Below, one piece after another: positions 11,451-23,200 of a DNA stretch of 64,000 nucleotides. The translations under genes and the position numbers were made by a program. This DNA is from Tamarix chinensis (taxonomy: Eukaryota > Streptophyta > Magnoliopsida > Caryophyllales > Tamaricaceae). How positions within the stretch are numbered: position 1 is the first letter of the stretch; every line of letters starts with the position of its first letter. The notes under the pieces were generated by a model that saw only the letters and a list, made by a program, of their open reading frames with translations, was not told the DNA's origin and made no database searches. Location of the stretch: assembly GCA_030549775.1 (NCBI GenBank), contig CM060171.1:61624360-61688359 (forward strand), written 5' to 3'.

Positions 11451-13027
11451 CTAGATTTTTTAAAAATGATATTTTTACGTTTTTTCTCGTCCCTATTTTC
11501 TTTGAAATCAAGAAACCAGTTTCTTAGACGTGCTTCTCCTTCCAAATACCCCGGCGTTAGAGTCCTCAGAGCCGGAAATATCAGATTCACCGACAAAAAA
11601 TCCAAACGGAATTTTGAAATCGGATGCGGAAAAAGCTTTCAAAATTTTTAAGTTCATGTTGTTAGATATTCTCAGCTTATGGGTTACCATGGCAACCCAT
11701 GACCAATTAGACTTAAACCCAAACTAACCTATGGTTAAATAATATGTATATGGGTTCAACCCATGATAACCCATTTAAAATAATAACCCAACCCACTTAT
11801 ATTATAACTTAAGTTCATGGGTTGGATTATAGCTTACCATGGCAAACCCAACCCATTGAACAGGCCTACGAAAAACTACTAAAATTTCACCATAGCTACA
11901 TCATACATTCCAGTAAACATCCACACAACTTAAGCATCCATTAAACTATAGTTATTCCTATTTTTACCCTCCTTTACCTTAACTTTTTTGTTAATTATAT
12001 TCTTCAAACCTAACCATGTATTATATCATTTTTTTGTAGGTGATATTCTAGTGATCTCAGAGGAGGAGGTCTAGGATTTATGTATTTAGAGCCTGGTATC
12101 CTAGTTTGTAAGGATACTAAATGATGTTTAAGGGTTTTGTGTTAATTTATTATATGGATACATGTATTTCCTTGATATTGTTGCTATATGATTTAATGTA
12201 TATTATTGATGATATGTTGTGATTATATATAATATATGTTTGAAATAAAGTAAGAATGGGTAAGAGGTATGGATATGTTTTTATTATGATAATGACGTAT
12301 TTGTGAGGAATATATGTTACGGCATGAAAAGATAAGCCAAATAAACTATAATAAGTGGACATAAGCATATCTATAACATTTGATGATAAATGGTTAATTT
12401 GAAAAAATAACGGTTGTGGAAGATATACAATTTTATAAAATAAAGGCTATTGGTTATCATTAAGGGAATTTTTGTCATTATAGGATAATAAGGAAATTTT
12501 GGTATCGTAATGCATTAGGTGGTTTAAAATATGATAATGATATTCTAAGAAATGTTTTGGAAGGATTATTTTTTTATTTTAGGACCTTCAAAATGAAATA
12601 ATGATCTAATTAGGACATAGTGACCTAAAGTGATAATCTTAACATTTCATGCATTAAACCCTAGTGTTAATCCACACTTATGGATATATTACTGATGTTG
12701 GCATTATAGGGATGTATATTGAATTTAGTAATAATATAAGACTTATGGGAAGAATTATGACTATCTATGAAATTAGGATTTCGGTAATTCTATGAGTAGT
12801 ACCTTTGGATATTATTGTATGTATACAACGTGGTAATTAGACCATGAATTTTAGGTATGATAATAATGATGATATTTAAGAATGGTATATTATTATCAGT
12901 GGTTTACTAATCAATAAGAGATAATGATGCTACGAGTGTGGAATTAGGGTTTGAGGAGATTAAGAATCTTGGCTTATGTGATGTGTTTATCTACGTTAAT
13001 ACATACCTATGAATCAATCATGAATAA

Positions 13028-13505
13028 GATATTAATTATTTAAAGTGAAAGACCACATGAATAGGGCCGAGGTGATTCTTTTATATTTAACTATTCCATC
13101 GAAGATAATAGTGGCTTGAGAGCATTTTGTCCCAAGAAGATGATGTTTTTAAATATTTGTTCCACCGGAGATAATAGCGACTCATGAGTATTTCGCCTTG
13201 AGAAGGTGTTTCAGTCCATTCCATCAAATTAAGAATGGTGGAGCCCCTGCTCATCGTGAATGAAAATATAACAGTATAACCTATGGATAAGACACTAATG
13301 ATTTAAAGTGGAAGAGTATGTGATTTAGGACCAAGATATTGTTTTTATATTTGTTCCACTAGAGATAATAGTGGCTTGGGAGCGTTTTGCCCCGAGAAGC
13401 TGATATTTTTAGATCTGTTCCACCGGATGATAATAGTGTCTCAGTTGTGTTGTACCTGAGAAAGTGCTTCAGAAAATTCCACTATTTTAAGAATAGTGGA
13501 TTCTT
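13028..13505. repeat. Two-copy higher-order tandem repeat within LTR A
   Basis: A block of about 260 bp beginning near 13028 (AATTATTTAAAGTGAAAGA) recurs, diverged, from about 13288. Each block carries two shorter motifs of the type TCCACCGGAGATAATAGTGG followed by GAGCGTTTTGCCCCGAGAAG. The same motif pair, inverted, forms the 64-bp repeat at 25137-25328, so it marks an equivalent LTR region in different elements. Confidence 0.7.
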
Positions 13506-14146
13506 GTACTCAACGTATATATAAAAGAACGAAACTGGTTATATCTAATAAAGAGGCCTAGATCCATAGTTGTCTTATGAAATGTTTCATTTATTTGAAT
13601 ATGTACTTATCAGCTATTGCAAATGCATGTGTTATTTGTATCCCTAATTCATTAGTATTATTTTCATTGCTTAGTACGTAACGTACTGACCACCCTTTTA
13701 TGTGTGCTACTCATTTCCACGAGCAGGAGACCTTGATTCTTGTGTGTAGATCTCAGAACATCTCTTAGATGACTATGCTGCTTATGATGCTCTATGTGGG
13801 GATGAGTGACCCATTATTTGTAACTGGTTTTTGGGTGAAGAGTAATGTTATTCGGTTGATGTATTTACTTGGATACCTTTTTAGACTCTTGATCTATGGT
13901 ATCCCTTATTTTATGTTTTGTTTATTGTAATTTGGAGTTAACCTTCATACCCATATTATATTATAAATGTTTCTTTTGTTTCTAATTTTCTTATTTAACT
14001 ATAATGATTTTAGCCTTGTGATTAATGTAAGGATGGTTGGATAAACTAAACTTATGTCAATTATGATGAGAACCCCTAATATTTTATTTATACGCTTTTA
14101 CAGTAAAATGAAATTTTTTAGTAGTAAAAATAAGGGTGTTACAAGT

Positions 14147-14158
14147 TGGTATCAGAGC
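14147..14158 (+). promoter_or_regulatory. Primer-binding site of element A (initiator tRNA-Met)
   Basis: TGGTATCAGAGC lies three bases after the LTR end CA at 14143. This is the standard plant primer-binding site complementary to the 3' end of initiator tRNA-Met, and it fixes the 5' LTR boundary and plus orientation of element A. Confidence 0.9.
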
Positions 14159-14403
14159 TTTGTTTTTTATTATCATGTTTTGGTTTTCAAAAATTTAGTT
14201 TTCAACGATCCCTCATCTGATTTTAATGGTCTATTTCACATTTCAGAAAAACCCAATTTTCTTTCAAAAACTTGGATTAACTTGTGAGGAATCCAAGATG
14301 GGTAGCCTAGGTGGCCTTGAAATGTGATTATGTTCATTATGTGTTAGTAAGCTAGGAAGGCTTTGTCCTAACACATTTTTTGACTTGCAGTTAGCTATTT
14401 ATC

Positions 14404-15061
14404 ATGGCACTTAATGACCGTATTGGTCACTTAGAGGAGACCTTTGCGGCATTCATTGAGTTAGTCCAACGTCTACCTCAGCCGTCGCTACCACCTCTAC
14501 ATCACCCCACAGGAGGGTATCAGAGAATATTAGCTTTCGAAGGTTACATGACATCACTCGCCAATTTACACCAGAGATGAGGACCCGGTCATCTTAGAGG
14601 GATGGATTCGGGACATAGATAGGATTTTTGAGGTAGTTGATTACCCATCTACTTAGAAGGTGGGTATTGTAGCCTTCTTCTTACCTGGATTTGCTGACAC
14701 TTGGTGGGTAGGTCATGGTGCACAAGACAGGCCACAGATGTCTTAGGAGGACTTCAAGGTGGCGATTCATGCTAAGTTTTACCCTAAGAGTCTTAAGAGG
14801 GATACGCTAAAGGAGTTCATGTAACTGACTCAAGGAACCATGACGGTGAGACAATACTATGCCTGGTTTATGCAGATGCTGATGTTCACATTAAGGATTG
14901 TAGCGAGTGAGCCGACTATGGTTTATTATTTTGAGTAGGGGATCCACTTTAGCATCCAAAGGATTATGGGTGTTATGGTTTTTCAAGACTTAGCCATGTT
15001 GTATAAGAGGGGGTGTATTACCGCTATTCTGGTTCAAGAGTAGGCCTCTATTTTATGTAAG
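14404..15061 (+). pseudogene. gag of element A, 5' part (frameshifted, stops)
   Basis: An ATG at 14404 opens a frame beginning MALNDRIGHLEETFAAF. About 180 bp on, the frame shifts and continues VILEGWIRDIDRIFEVVDYP, then GFADTWW, FYPKSLKRDTLKEF and RQYYAWFMQ, the usual order of a plant gypsy gag core. Several in-frame TAG/TAA codons break it. The gag gene resumes at 16912, after an inserted palindromic LTR. Confidence 0.7.
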
Positions 15062-15066
15062 AGGAA

Positions 15067-16906
15067 TGATATATGGAATTTATATGTTATTTTCTTAAGT
15101 AAAAATGTCATTTATTCCTCATTGTTTTTATAAGATTTAATCTTTTCTCGAGTTTTTCTCTTTTGGATAGATTTTACAGGAAAAGATAAAAATGAAGAAA
15201 TTCAAAGGAGAAATCGATGGAAAGAGAAAACGAAGCAAAGAACACATCAAGAGATATGGAATCAATGGATGAAAAGACCAGAAATGAAGAATATATATAA
15301 AAGGGAAGTTTGTGTTGAAATTTCATAAAGAAATAATGAAGGAACAAGAAACACGGCTCCCTGTGTTTCATAAACACGACCCATGTTTTTCTGTCAGCAC
15401 ACAAAATTTCAACTTTTAAAACTCAGCATTTGGCAGAGAATTCAAGGAAAAATACGGGGGTCCTGTGTTTTCTAACACGTACCACATGTACATTCTAAAC
15501 ATATATTTCTAAAGTCTAAACATTCGAAAGGGTGGTTTTGGGGAGTTCGAGAATGGGATTCTCTATTTCTCTCTATACTCTCTAGATACCACATGTAATT
15601 TGTAATTCCAATTCTCTTTCTCTCCATTGTATTCAATTGGACAATCAACACTCTGCAATTCAATTCGATAAGTTCTTCTCCATTCCTCTTTTAATTGCAA
15701 GTTTTGATTTTTGATTGAATGCAAATAAATTCTCTTTGTTGCATTACTATTTTTCTTATGTTTGGTGTTTCATTGTTAATTTATTTGTAAGCATTGATGT
15801 TAATTATAGATTATTGCATTTAATTTTGTGTTATTGCAATTATGTAGATAGTATAAGGTATGAGGATGTGATGACGGAATTAGGGTTTTGGATATGATAA
15901 CATAATTTGAATTCATGACTCTAAATGAAATTTAATTGAATTGATGGATGGAATTGAATGATCTTGCATCAAAGATTAAGAGTTTAAACTAATTAGACTG
16001 ATCACCTATCTAGTTTAGATCTTAATCTATGCTAGGATAACGGAATCAATACGTAATTTTTAATTAACATTTCCAGAGTAGCAAAAGATTAATTATTAAT
16101 CTTGTCCATTAATTCGTACGATTGCATGATCCGAGCTTATGTGATTATGGTTGTAGTTGGCTGCTTTCCATTCATAATTCTGCCATTAATTGAATCTAGT
16201 GTTCTTAACCTAGGTTATTAATTGGTTAGGTGATAAATTGAGAGCTTATTCAATTTATTAGAATTGAGAGAAAACAAAGAGATAAATTATTATGAGTTTA
16301 TACAGGTCAACGTTAAATAATTTAGAATCATTCTTTTCTCCATGATTATTTGATATCATAATTCCATAATCAGTACCTTCCTATCCTTATTCATTAATTA
16401 GTGAGTACAGTGTTTTATTATTTATCCATAGTTTAGATATTGATGATAGAATTATATATTATTTCATAACTAGGGTTTTAACATCGATTACAGAATTATT
16501 GATCATATACCATTCTTTATGGGTTCGACTCCTTCTTACCATATACTACGTATTTAGGAATTAGGATTTATTTATTAAATTTGTTGTGCATATGATAACA
16601 CATGAAATTTTTGGGACCGTGTTTCTTGTTCCTTCATTATTTCTTTATGAAATTTCAACACAAGCTTCCCTTTGATATATATTCTTCATTTCTAGTCTTT
16701 TCTTCCATTGATTCCATATCTCTTGATGTGTTCTTTGCTTCATTTTCTCTTTCCATCGATTTCTCCTTTGAATTTCTTCATTTTTATCTTTTCCTGCCAA
16801 ATCTATCCAAAAGAGAAAAACTCGAGAAAATATTAAATCTTATAAAAACAATGAGGAATAAATGACATTTTTACTTAATAAAATAACATATAAATTCCAT
16901 ATATCA
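15067..16906 (+). mobile_element. Palindromic Athila-type LTR insertion with AGGAA duplication
   Basis: A full LTR of the element-B family starts TGATATATGG at 15067 and ends near 16602. It is followed by a primer-site-like TTGGGACCGT (16611-16620) and then by an inverted copy of the first about 290 bp of the same LTR (16617-16906). Both outer ends are therefore the same LTR 5' end, facing outward, and AGGAA flanks both (15062-15066, 16907-16911). The two arms differ at about 10 sites of 290, counted by eye. The junction falls at a shared CCGT. It splits the gag of element A. Confidence 0.8.
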
Positions 16907-16911
16907 AGGAA

Positions 16912-17420
16912 GCAGGAGATATAGGGTTCTAGAGGTAAGATCTAGTACTGGGGAGGCAAACCTCTAGGATTTTAGTAGAGAGGTTAGAACTAGTCTTAGG
17001 GAGGTCAGTACCGACACCAGGGTTAGTCATAAATTTAGGGCATATCAGCCGAGGCACTTCACGTGCCATTTTTGTGGAGAGGATCATCCAGAGTGGAGTT
17101 GCCAAGGCTCTCCAATTCTGTCTAGGACATTTGGTTAGTTAGGCCACTAATCTTTTGAGTGCCAGCATTAGTAGGATTAGCAGTAGGCACCACTGATTCT
17201 GTAACAACAAGATTTTCAATAGTGGACCTACTAACAACCTCAGTAGTAGTTTTAATAGAGAGCACCTGCCCCACCTAGTGGACAGCCTAGAGAGAGTTAG
17301 GGGAGACCACAAGGCCTCTCCCTTTCTCTCAAAAGGGAGGAGGTTAGACTTAGGGTTCTAGAAGGTGTCGTGGAGGATACCAGGGAGGTCAATAAGGTGG
17401 ATGCGTGAATATCATTAATT
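16912..17420 (+). pseudogene. gag of element A, 3' part with zinc-knuckle remnant
   Basis: This continues the gag begun at 14404. Around 17060-17105 the frame gives CHFCGEDHPEWSC, a retroviral-type zinc knuckle with one residue fewer than the canonical CX2CX4HX4C spacing. The sequence after it is Ser/Gln/Gly-rich with many stops, as in the linker between gag and protease. Confidence 0.6.
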
Positions 17421-17439
17421 AGGTAGAGGCTGATAGAAA

Positions 17440-17760
17440 ATTGTATGTGGTTATTGGTTCATTTTCAATTATATTGCTAACGGTTTATGTGTTGTTTGAT
17501 TCAAGAGCATCTCTGTGATTTGTGTCTTCTTTATTTATTTCTAAATATGCATTAACTTCATCCTCTTCTATATCTATTTCCATGAAGTTTCCTTTTGGGG
17601 ATAGGATAGACTGTACTAGGCTCTACTTGGATATGGTATTAGAGATAGGTGGGGTAGACTTCCTATTAGATCTGGTTGAGATGAAACTTCAGGATTTTGA
17701 CATTATCTTTGGGATGGATATGTAAGGGAGGTATAAGGTAGTGATAGATTTTTCATAGGA
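17440..17760 (+). pseudogene. Aspartic protease region of element A
   Basis: The translation contains VYVLFDSRASL, in the position of the retropepsin DSGA active site but with the glycine changed, followed by a VSSLFIS stretch and later QDFDIIFGMDM, which matches the ILGMDW-type second motif of plant gypsy proteases. Stops occur within and after it, so it is inactive. Confidence 0.65.
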
Positions 17761-17824
17761 GTGAGTTGTGTTGCGGGGACCTCAAATTGCTAGGGTCTCT
17801 GAATAGAGATGTAAGACTAGGCTT

Positions 17825-18857
17825 ATGAAGAAGGTCTTATCTGCCCATACGTTGTATTCTTTGGTGCAGAGATGTTACTCTATATTCTTATGTGGAGTTC
17901 AGGATCTAAACAAGGACGTGTCTACATTAGAGAGAATTTTGGTTACTTGGGAGTTTCCAAATGTTTTTCCTAAGGAGATTCTAGGTATCTCGCAAGTACG
18001 AGAGATTGACTTCACCATTGAGTCGGCACCGAGGGCCGAACCTGTTTTGAAAGCACCCTACCGGATGGCACAGATAGAGTTGAGGGAGTTGAAGACTCAA
18101 TTGGAGGGCTTGTTATCTCATGAGTACATCCACCCGAGTTTGTCTCTTTAGGGAGCACCGGTGTTGTTTTTGAAGAAGGACAGGAGCCTTTACTTATGTA
18201 TAGATTATTGGGGTTTAACCTAGTTGATGGTGAAGAACCGACATCCACTTCCAAGGATTGATGACTTGTTTGACTAGCTTAGGTGTGCTTCGACCTTCTC
18301 GAAGATTGACTTGAGGTCGAGTTATGAATAATTGCCCATCATTGAGGCAAACTCCATGAAGATGGCCTTTAGGACATGTTACAGGCATTATGAGTTTACG
18401 GAGATGCCTTTTGGGCTCATCAATGTTCCCGACATCTTTATGGACTTGATGATGAGGGTTTTCTGGCTGTTCCTTAATCATTTTGTTGTGGTTTTCATAG
18501 ATGACATTTTGGTTTACTCTTAGAGTAGAGAGGAGCACTAACAACATCTAAATACGATTTTGTGACTCTTTAGAGAGTATAGGTTGTATGCCAAACTCTC
18601 TAAGTGCAAGTTTTGGCTTTAGGAGGTTACATTTTTGGGACACATGGTGTCAGTAGGATAAGTCGTTGTAGACCAAGTGAAGATTATAGTAGTGACTGAG
18701 TGGAAGGTACTCACTAGTGTCCCTAAGGTATGTAGTTTTTTGGGTTTGGCTAGGTACTACAGATGCTTTGTTCAGGATTTCTTGAAGGTAGTTCATCTCT
18801 TGACGAACCTTTTGAAGAAAATGACTAGATTCCACTGGAACGATGCTTGTGAGAGAG
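17825..18857 (+). pseudogene. Reverse transcriptase of element A, truncated at the RNase H boundary
   Basis: In order: WEFPNVFPKEI and APYRMAQIELRELK (start of RT), then across stops APVLFLKK, CIDYWGLT, a [15 protein letters not shown] segment, the catalytic box [12 protein letters not shown] (YxDD-like, about 18490-18523), then the connection region SFLGLARYYRCF and LLKKMTRFHW. At 18858 the homology stops abruptly at the start of another LTR. RNase H and integrase are missing. The family is Tekay/Del-like by resemblance of these motifs and the initiator-Met primer site. Confidence 0.8.
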
Positions 18858-20652
18858 TGTAATACTTCAAACTTTTTTGTTTTTTAGGAATAAAGCATAA
18901 AATAATGAGTTATTGAATAAACCTATAATATATATACACTTTATAATAAAAATAATAATACCAATTATGAAAATAAAAATGACACAAAAAATTTATTATT
19001 TGGAAGATATTTTAATTAAATAACCTAAAATAAATTATATATACATTATGAGAATTTCTAAATTAATGAAAATTATTTTAATTATTACCTATAAATTCCT
19101 AGAAACCTAAAACATCCTACCATCTCTCTTTCCTTTTTCTTTATTTTCTTCCTTCCTCCTTTTCTTTTCCTTTTTCCACTATTTTCTTTTCTTTCTTTTC
19201 TTTTTTTTTTCTTTCTTCCTTCCTAGCCGTTTGGGCTGCGACCAAGCAAGCCAAGTAGCATGAGCCCTCTTATCTACCCCTTTTCTTTTCACTTTCCCTT
19301 TTCTCCCTTGATTGGCCCAAGCCAGCTCTCTTTTTTTTTTTCCGGAGCGGTAGCCCAAACATGCATGACCCTCATCTTTCCCTTTTATCTCCCTCTCTTT
19401 TTCCCTTTCTTCCCTCTCTTCCCTTTCTAACCTCATCCCTAACCTCATGTCTGCACTAAACCCTCCCCCTACTGCCATTTTTGCAGCTCCCCTACGTACT
19501 CCCCCTCTCCCCTTCCTCTTTGGGCCATGAAAGGCATGCAAGCTAGCATGTCATTGCACAATCCCCCCCCACACACCCTCTTCCCCTACCTTGCACCCTG
19601 TCACCTGCAAAAATTTCCCCTTGCACCTATCTGTACCGCCTCCATTGCCACTGCTGGCTGCTAGATACTCGCCCCTTTGTCTCTTCCTTCCTTTATCCTC
19701 ATCCTACCTCCCCATGTCTATAAGCACCCCACGCTCTCCTTCTCCTCTCTTTTCTGCCTTGATCTACCCTACCCCTCCTTTTCCCATTGCAACTTTAGAT
19801 GCCTCCACCACTACCACTAGGCCACGCTACCACCCCATCTCCATCCCTTCCTCTTCCTTACACCTCCCTATGCACACTAAGCACCACACTTCCCCTTCCT
19901 TTCCCTTTCTTTCCTCTCACCAAAGTACAAAGTGAGTAGCTTGAGCTGCCCTTTATACCACCTTGCACCACCAACGTCACCTCGCACCACCACCACAACT
20001 GGTTGTTCCCTCCTCCATACCCTCCCTTCCTACACAAAAAGATTTCCCCATGCCATAAACCCCCTCCACCGCCTTCCTTCCCCTCCATTTCTTCCCCACT
20101 TCCTCTTTTCCTCTCTGGTTCCTCCGCGAGATCACCACCTTCTCCACTAGCCACTTGTGCCAGCATCTCCACTAACTGAAGAAACCCCACCCCACTCCTT
20201 CTTCCAACCCCAGAAAAGCCTCTTCCTTGCATCACTGCTGTTGTCGCCACCGCTGCGCCACCCTCACCTTGCCTTGTCTATTCTCATCACATCTCTCCTC
20301 TTCTATACTTATTTTAATCATTTTATCTTAATATCCACTATTATTAACATTATTATTAACATAATAATAATAATAATAATAATAATAATTATTATTATTA
20401 TTATTTTGGTTAATAGTGAAAAAAAGAAAAAGAGATAGAAAATGAGTAAAATAGCTAAGTTGTATGTTCTCATTTTAGGTACCAAATTGGTAATCACCCG
20501 TGAGGAGGTATAAGATCTCATTGCTTCAAGACTAGAGCCAATTACGTATGGATAAGGTTATGTTAGGGTTACGCTTATGTTTCTTGGTTGTGAAATAAGT
20601 GTACTTGTATGGAATATGAATATATGTATATGTGATCTAAGTGTGTTGTGCA
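18858..20652 (+). mobile_element. Plus-oriented LTR, left arm of an inverted LTR pair
   Basis: It starts TGTAATACTTCAAAC at 18858, directly against the truncated RT of element A. It matches, in inverted orientation, the LTR at 21513-23183 over most of its length, including the AT-rich start, the pyrimidine-rich centre and the segment near 20470-20600 (TACCAAATTGGTAATCACC). The end is imprecise: the partner ends GTTGTTACA where this copy reads GTTGTGCAAC. No primer site or gag follows it. Pro/Ser/His-rich frames at 19591-20250 are low-complexity reads of the pyrimidine-rich part. Confidence 0.65.
20358..20405. repeat. (ATA)n followed by (TTA)n, palindromic microsatellite
   Basis: Runs of ATA change to TTA at about 20389, making a self-complementary AT-rich tract inside the plus-oriented LTR. 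The partner LTR has only a short remnant at the equivalent place (about 21776-21790). Confidence 0.85.
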
Positions 20653-21512
20653 ACTTTTATTGCATGGCCCTAAGGTAATGATGTGTGTGATCCTCACTGC
20701 TTGTTTTTTTATGTGTTTGCTAAGTCTTATCATGTGATGATGTAAGTCTTATATGTTATTGAAAAATTATATATTTAAGCCAAGGAGTATTAGGTGGGGC
20801 TTAGGTGGCCAAGGTGAATGAAATGAAATAGTGAGAGATAGAGTACGTGAATGTTTAATTGGGGAGTGTTCTAACTATTCCTTAGAATAATATAAAAAAA
20901 GGTTATTGATAAAAAGAGGGGTTAGGGTAAAAACTTTACATAGGGAGAGTGGGCTTTACATGGGGACAAGATCAACTTAATGGGACCTTGATGGAGGTTG
21001 ACCATGGGGAGGAGAGTGCGTTATGGGTAGTTGGTGGACATGGGGGAGTTTTAGTATGTGGGAAGATGGAAAAGTGCATGGAGGCACAAATTAGGGTTTT
21101 GGGGGTCAACCTAAGGATAGGGTGTATTGTGGGGAAAAGTTGAGGGAGTTGGGTTATACATCGGGGTTGTGATGAGGGGTATACCAAGTGGAGGATGTGG
21201 GTCTAGTTAAATAGAGTGTGGAGCTGTGTAAGAAAGTGGTACAAAAATAAAGGGGATATTTTTGGGGGTGTCCATTTGGGAGGTGTTATCATATGTGGGG
21301 GTTGAGGGAGTTTGGCTGAAATAATTTGGAGTAGGGGTGAGTATGGTGACTTGTACTTGAATCATGGAAGATTAAGGCTAAGTAAGAAGAGGAGGAGAGG
21401 CTAGACCCATATAGGCCAAAAATTAGGGTTTTGAGGGGGGAAACCCTAGAGGGCGATGGTGATCATAAGTAGGGAACAAGGAGAGTGGGCTATGACCCAT
21501 GAGTATAAGGCT
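20653..21512. other. Spacer between inverted LTRs, unclassified
   Basis: About 860 bp, purine- and G-rich on the plus strand after 20930. It has short frames only and no motif from gag, pol or a host gene. It could be the continuation of the left LTR, or the sequence into which the minus-strand element C inserted. Confidence 0.4.
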
Positions 21513-23183
21513 TGTAACAACACAATTAGATCACACACACACACACACGCACACACACACACACATATGAGTACACTTATTCCACAACCAAGAATCATAA
21601 GCATAATCCTAACATAACCGTATCCTTACCTAATTGACGTCGATCTTGAAGCAATGAGATTCTACATCTCCTCATAGGTGATTATCAGTTTGGTACCTAA
21701 AATAAGAACACCCAACTTAGATATTTTACTCCTTTTCTAGCCCTTTTTCCTTTTTTCACTATTTTCTTTTCCATAATAGTAATAATAGTGGATATTAAGA
21801 TAAAATGCTTAAAGTAAGTAATAAGGGGGAGAAATGTGACTAAAATAAACAAGGGAAGATGTGGGGGTAGTGGTGATGTAAGAAGGAGGCTTTTTAGGGT
21901 TAGAAGGGTTAGGGTAGGGTTTCTTAGGGTGGTGGAGGAGGTGGAGGTCTCATTGTAGCGGTGGTGGCAATACTTGCAATGATGCCCAAGAGGAAGGGAG
22001 GAAGAGGGGAAGAAGGGTGGTGGAAGAGGTTTGTGGTATGGGGAGACCTTCTTGTGAAGGAAGTGAGGGAAGGGAGGAGGGAATTGTAGGCGGTGGTGGT
22101 AGTGTGAGGTGGCATTGGTGGTGTACGATGGTGCAAAGGGTAGCTCATGCTTCCCACTTTGCATGTTCTACAAGAGAAAGGAAGGGGAATTGAGGGGCTT
22201 AGTGTGCTTAGGGAGGTGCAAGGAAGAGGATAGGATGGAGCTGGGGAAGAGGCATAGCTTGGCAGCGATGGTGATGACATTTGAACTCACAATGGGAGAA
22301 GGAGGGGAAGGGGAGATCAAGGCAGAAAAGAGAGGAGAAGGAGAGAGTGGGGGGGTTTATGGGTACGGGGAGGGAGGATGAGGACAAAGGACAAAAGAGG
22401 ATAAGGGGCCAGGTAGCTGGTGGTACAGGCATGCTCGCGCTGGGGGGAGGGGAAGTTATGTAAGCAATAGGGTGCAGGTTAGGGGGAAGAGGGCCTACAG
22501 GGGGACCATGAAGGGATATGCCCTACATGACTAAAAGAGGAAGGGGAGAGGGGGAGTAGGTAGGTGAGATGCAAAAATGGCAGTGGGGGAGGGGTTTTGG
22601 TGTAGGCGTAAGGTTAGGGGTGAGGGTAGAAAGGGAAGAGAGGGAAAAAGAGAGGGAGAGAAAAGGGAAAGAAGGGGGCATGCGTGTTTGGCCTGCCGCT
22701 TGAGAAGCAAAAAAAAAGAGAGCTAGCTTAGGCTGGTCGGGGGGAAGGGGAAGAGAAAAAAAGGGGGAGAAGAGGGCTCGCACCATTAGGCCTGCTAGGT
22801 TGCAACCTAAATACCCAGGAAGGAAGAAAGAAAGGAAAGAAAAGAAAAGAAAGGAAAAAGGAAAAGAAAAGAGAGGAAAAAGGAAAATAAAAGGGGGAAA
22901 GGAAAAAAAGAGAGAGAGAGAGATGGTAGGGTGTTTTGGGTTTTTGGGAATTTATGGCTAACAATTAAATAATTTTCATTTATTTAGAAATTGCCATAAT
23001 TTATTTATAATTTATTTTAGGCTAGTTAAATTAAAATAACTTCCAAATAATAATTTTTTGTGTCATTTTTTTTTGTCATAATCGGTCTTATTATTTTTAT
23101 TATAAAGCGTGCATATATTTTAGATTTATTCAATAACTCATTATTTTATCCTTTATTCCTATAAAAAAGTTTGAGGTATTACA
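21513..23183 (-). mobile_element. 3' LTR of element C (minus strand)
   Basis: On the minus strand it runs from TGTAATACCTCAAAC (23183) to GTTGTTACA (21513), 1,671 bp, with a CA microsatellite near its end (21532-21565 on plus). A purine-rich tract and then integrase/chromodomain remnants lie immediately upstream on the minus strand, so it is the 3' LTR. It is an inverted homologue of the LTR at 18858-20652. Its central part (about 21850-22900) is purine-rich on the plus strand and gives low-complexity frames that are not genes. Confidence 0.75.
21532..21565. repeat. (CA)n microsatellite near the end of LTR C
   Basis: About 16 CA units with one CG interruption. The inverted partner LTR has no such tract at the equivalent place (about 20600-20630), so it expanded after the copies separated. 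Confidence 0.9.
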
Positions 23184-23200
23184 TTACTACCCCCTTAAAG
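23184..23200 (-). promoter_or_regulatory. Polypurine tract of element C
   Basis: The minus strand reads CTTTAAGGGGGTAGTAA directly before the 3' LTR start TGTAATACC, the usual position of the plus-strand primer. A second copy of this sequence (plus-strand ACTACCCCCTTAAAGGAA) lies about 125 bp further into the element near 23313, an upstream duplicate. Confidence 0.7.

Larger units (their letters stand above)
6310..11868. mobile_element. Large (5.56 kb) hAT-like element inserted in LTR A
   Basis: The left end is TAGGGGTGTTCAA and the inverse of the right end is TAGGCCTGTTCAA, an imperfect terminal inverted repeat. The flanking octamers are CCAAAAAC (6302-6309) and CGAAAAAC (11869-11876), 7 of 8 identical, as expected for a hAT duplication. 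Both subterminal regions (about 6330-6500 and 11670-11860) are packed with AACCCATGG / GGGTTA-type repeats in both orientations, which resembles hAT subterminal binding regions. No transposase frame is seen. The interior is mostly acquired repeats: a 235-bp tandem array, TA microsatellites and a nested TIR element with telomere-like repeats. The superfamily call is inferred from ends and duplication length. Confidence 0.65.

Noticed and set aside
9914..11454. Tyr/Ile-rich frames on both strands
   Set aside because: Translations of TA and TATG microsatellites.
18858..23183. A single foldback element like the one at 15067-16906
   Set aside because: Flanking pentamers do not match, and the right arm is followed by the polypurine tract and integrase of element C, so it is that element's true 3' LTR.
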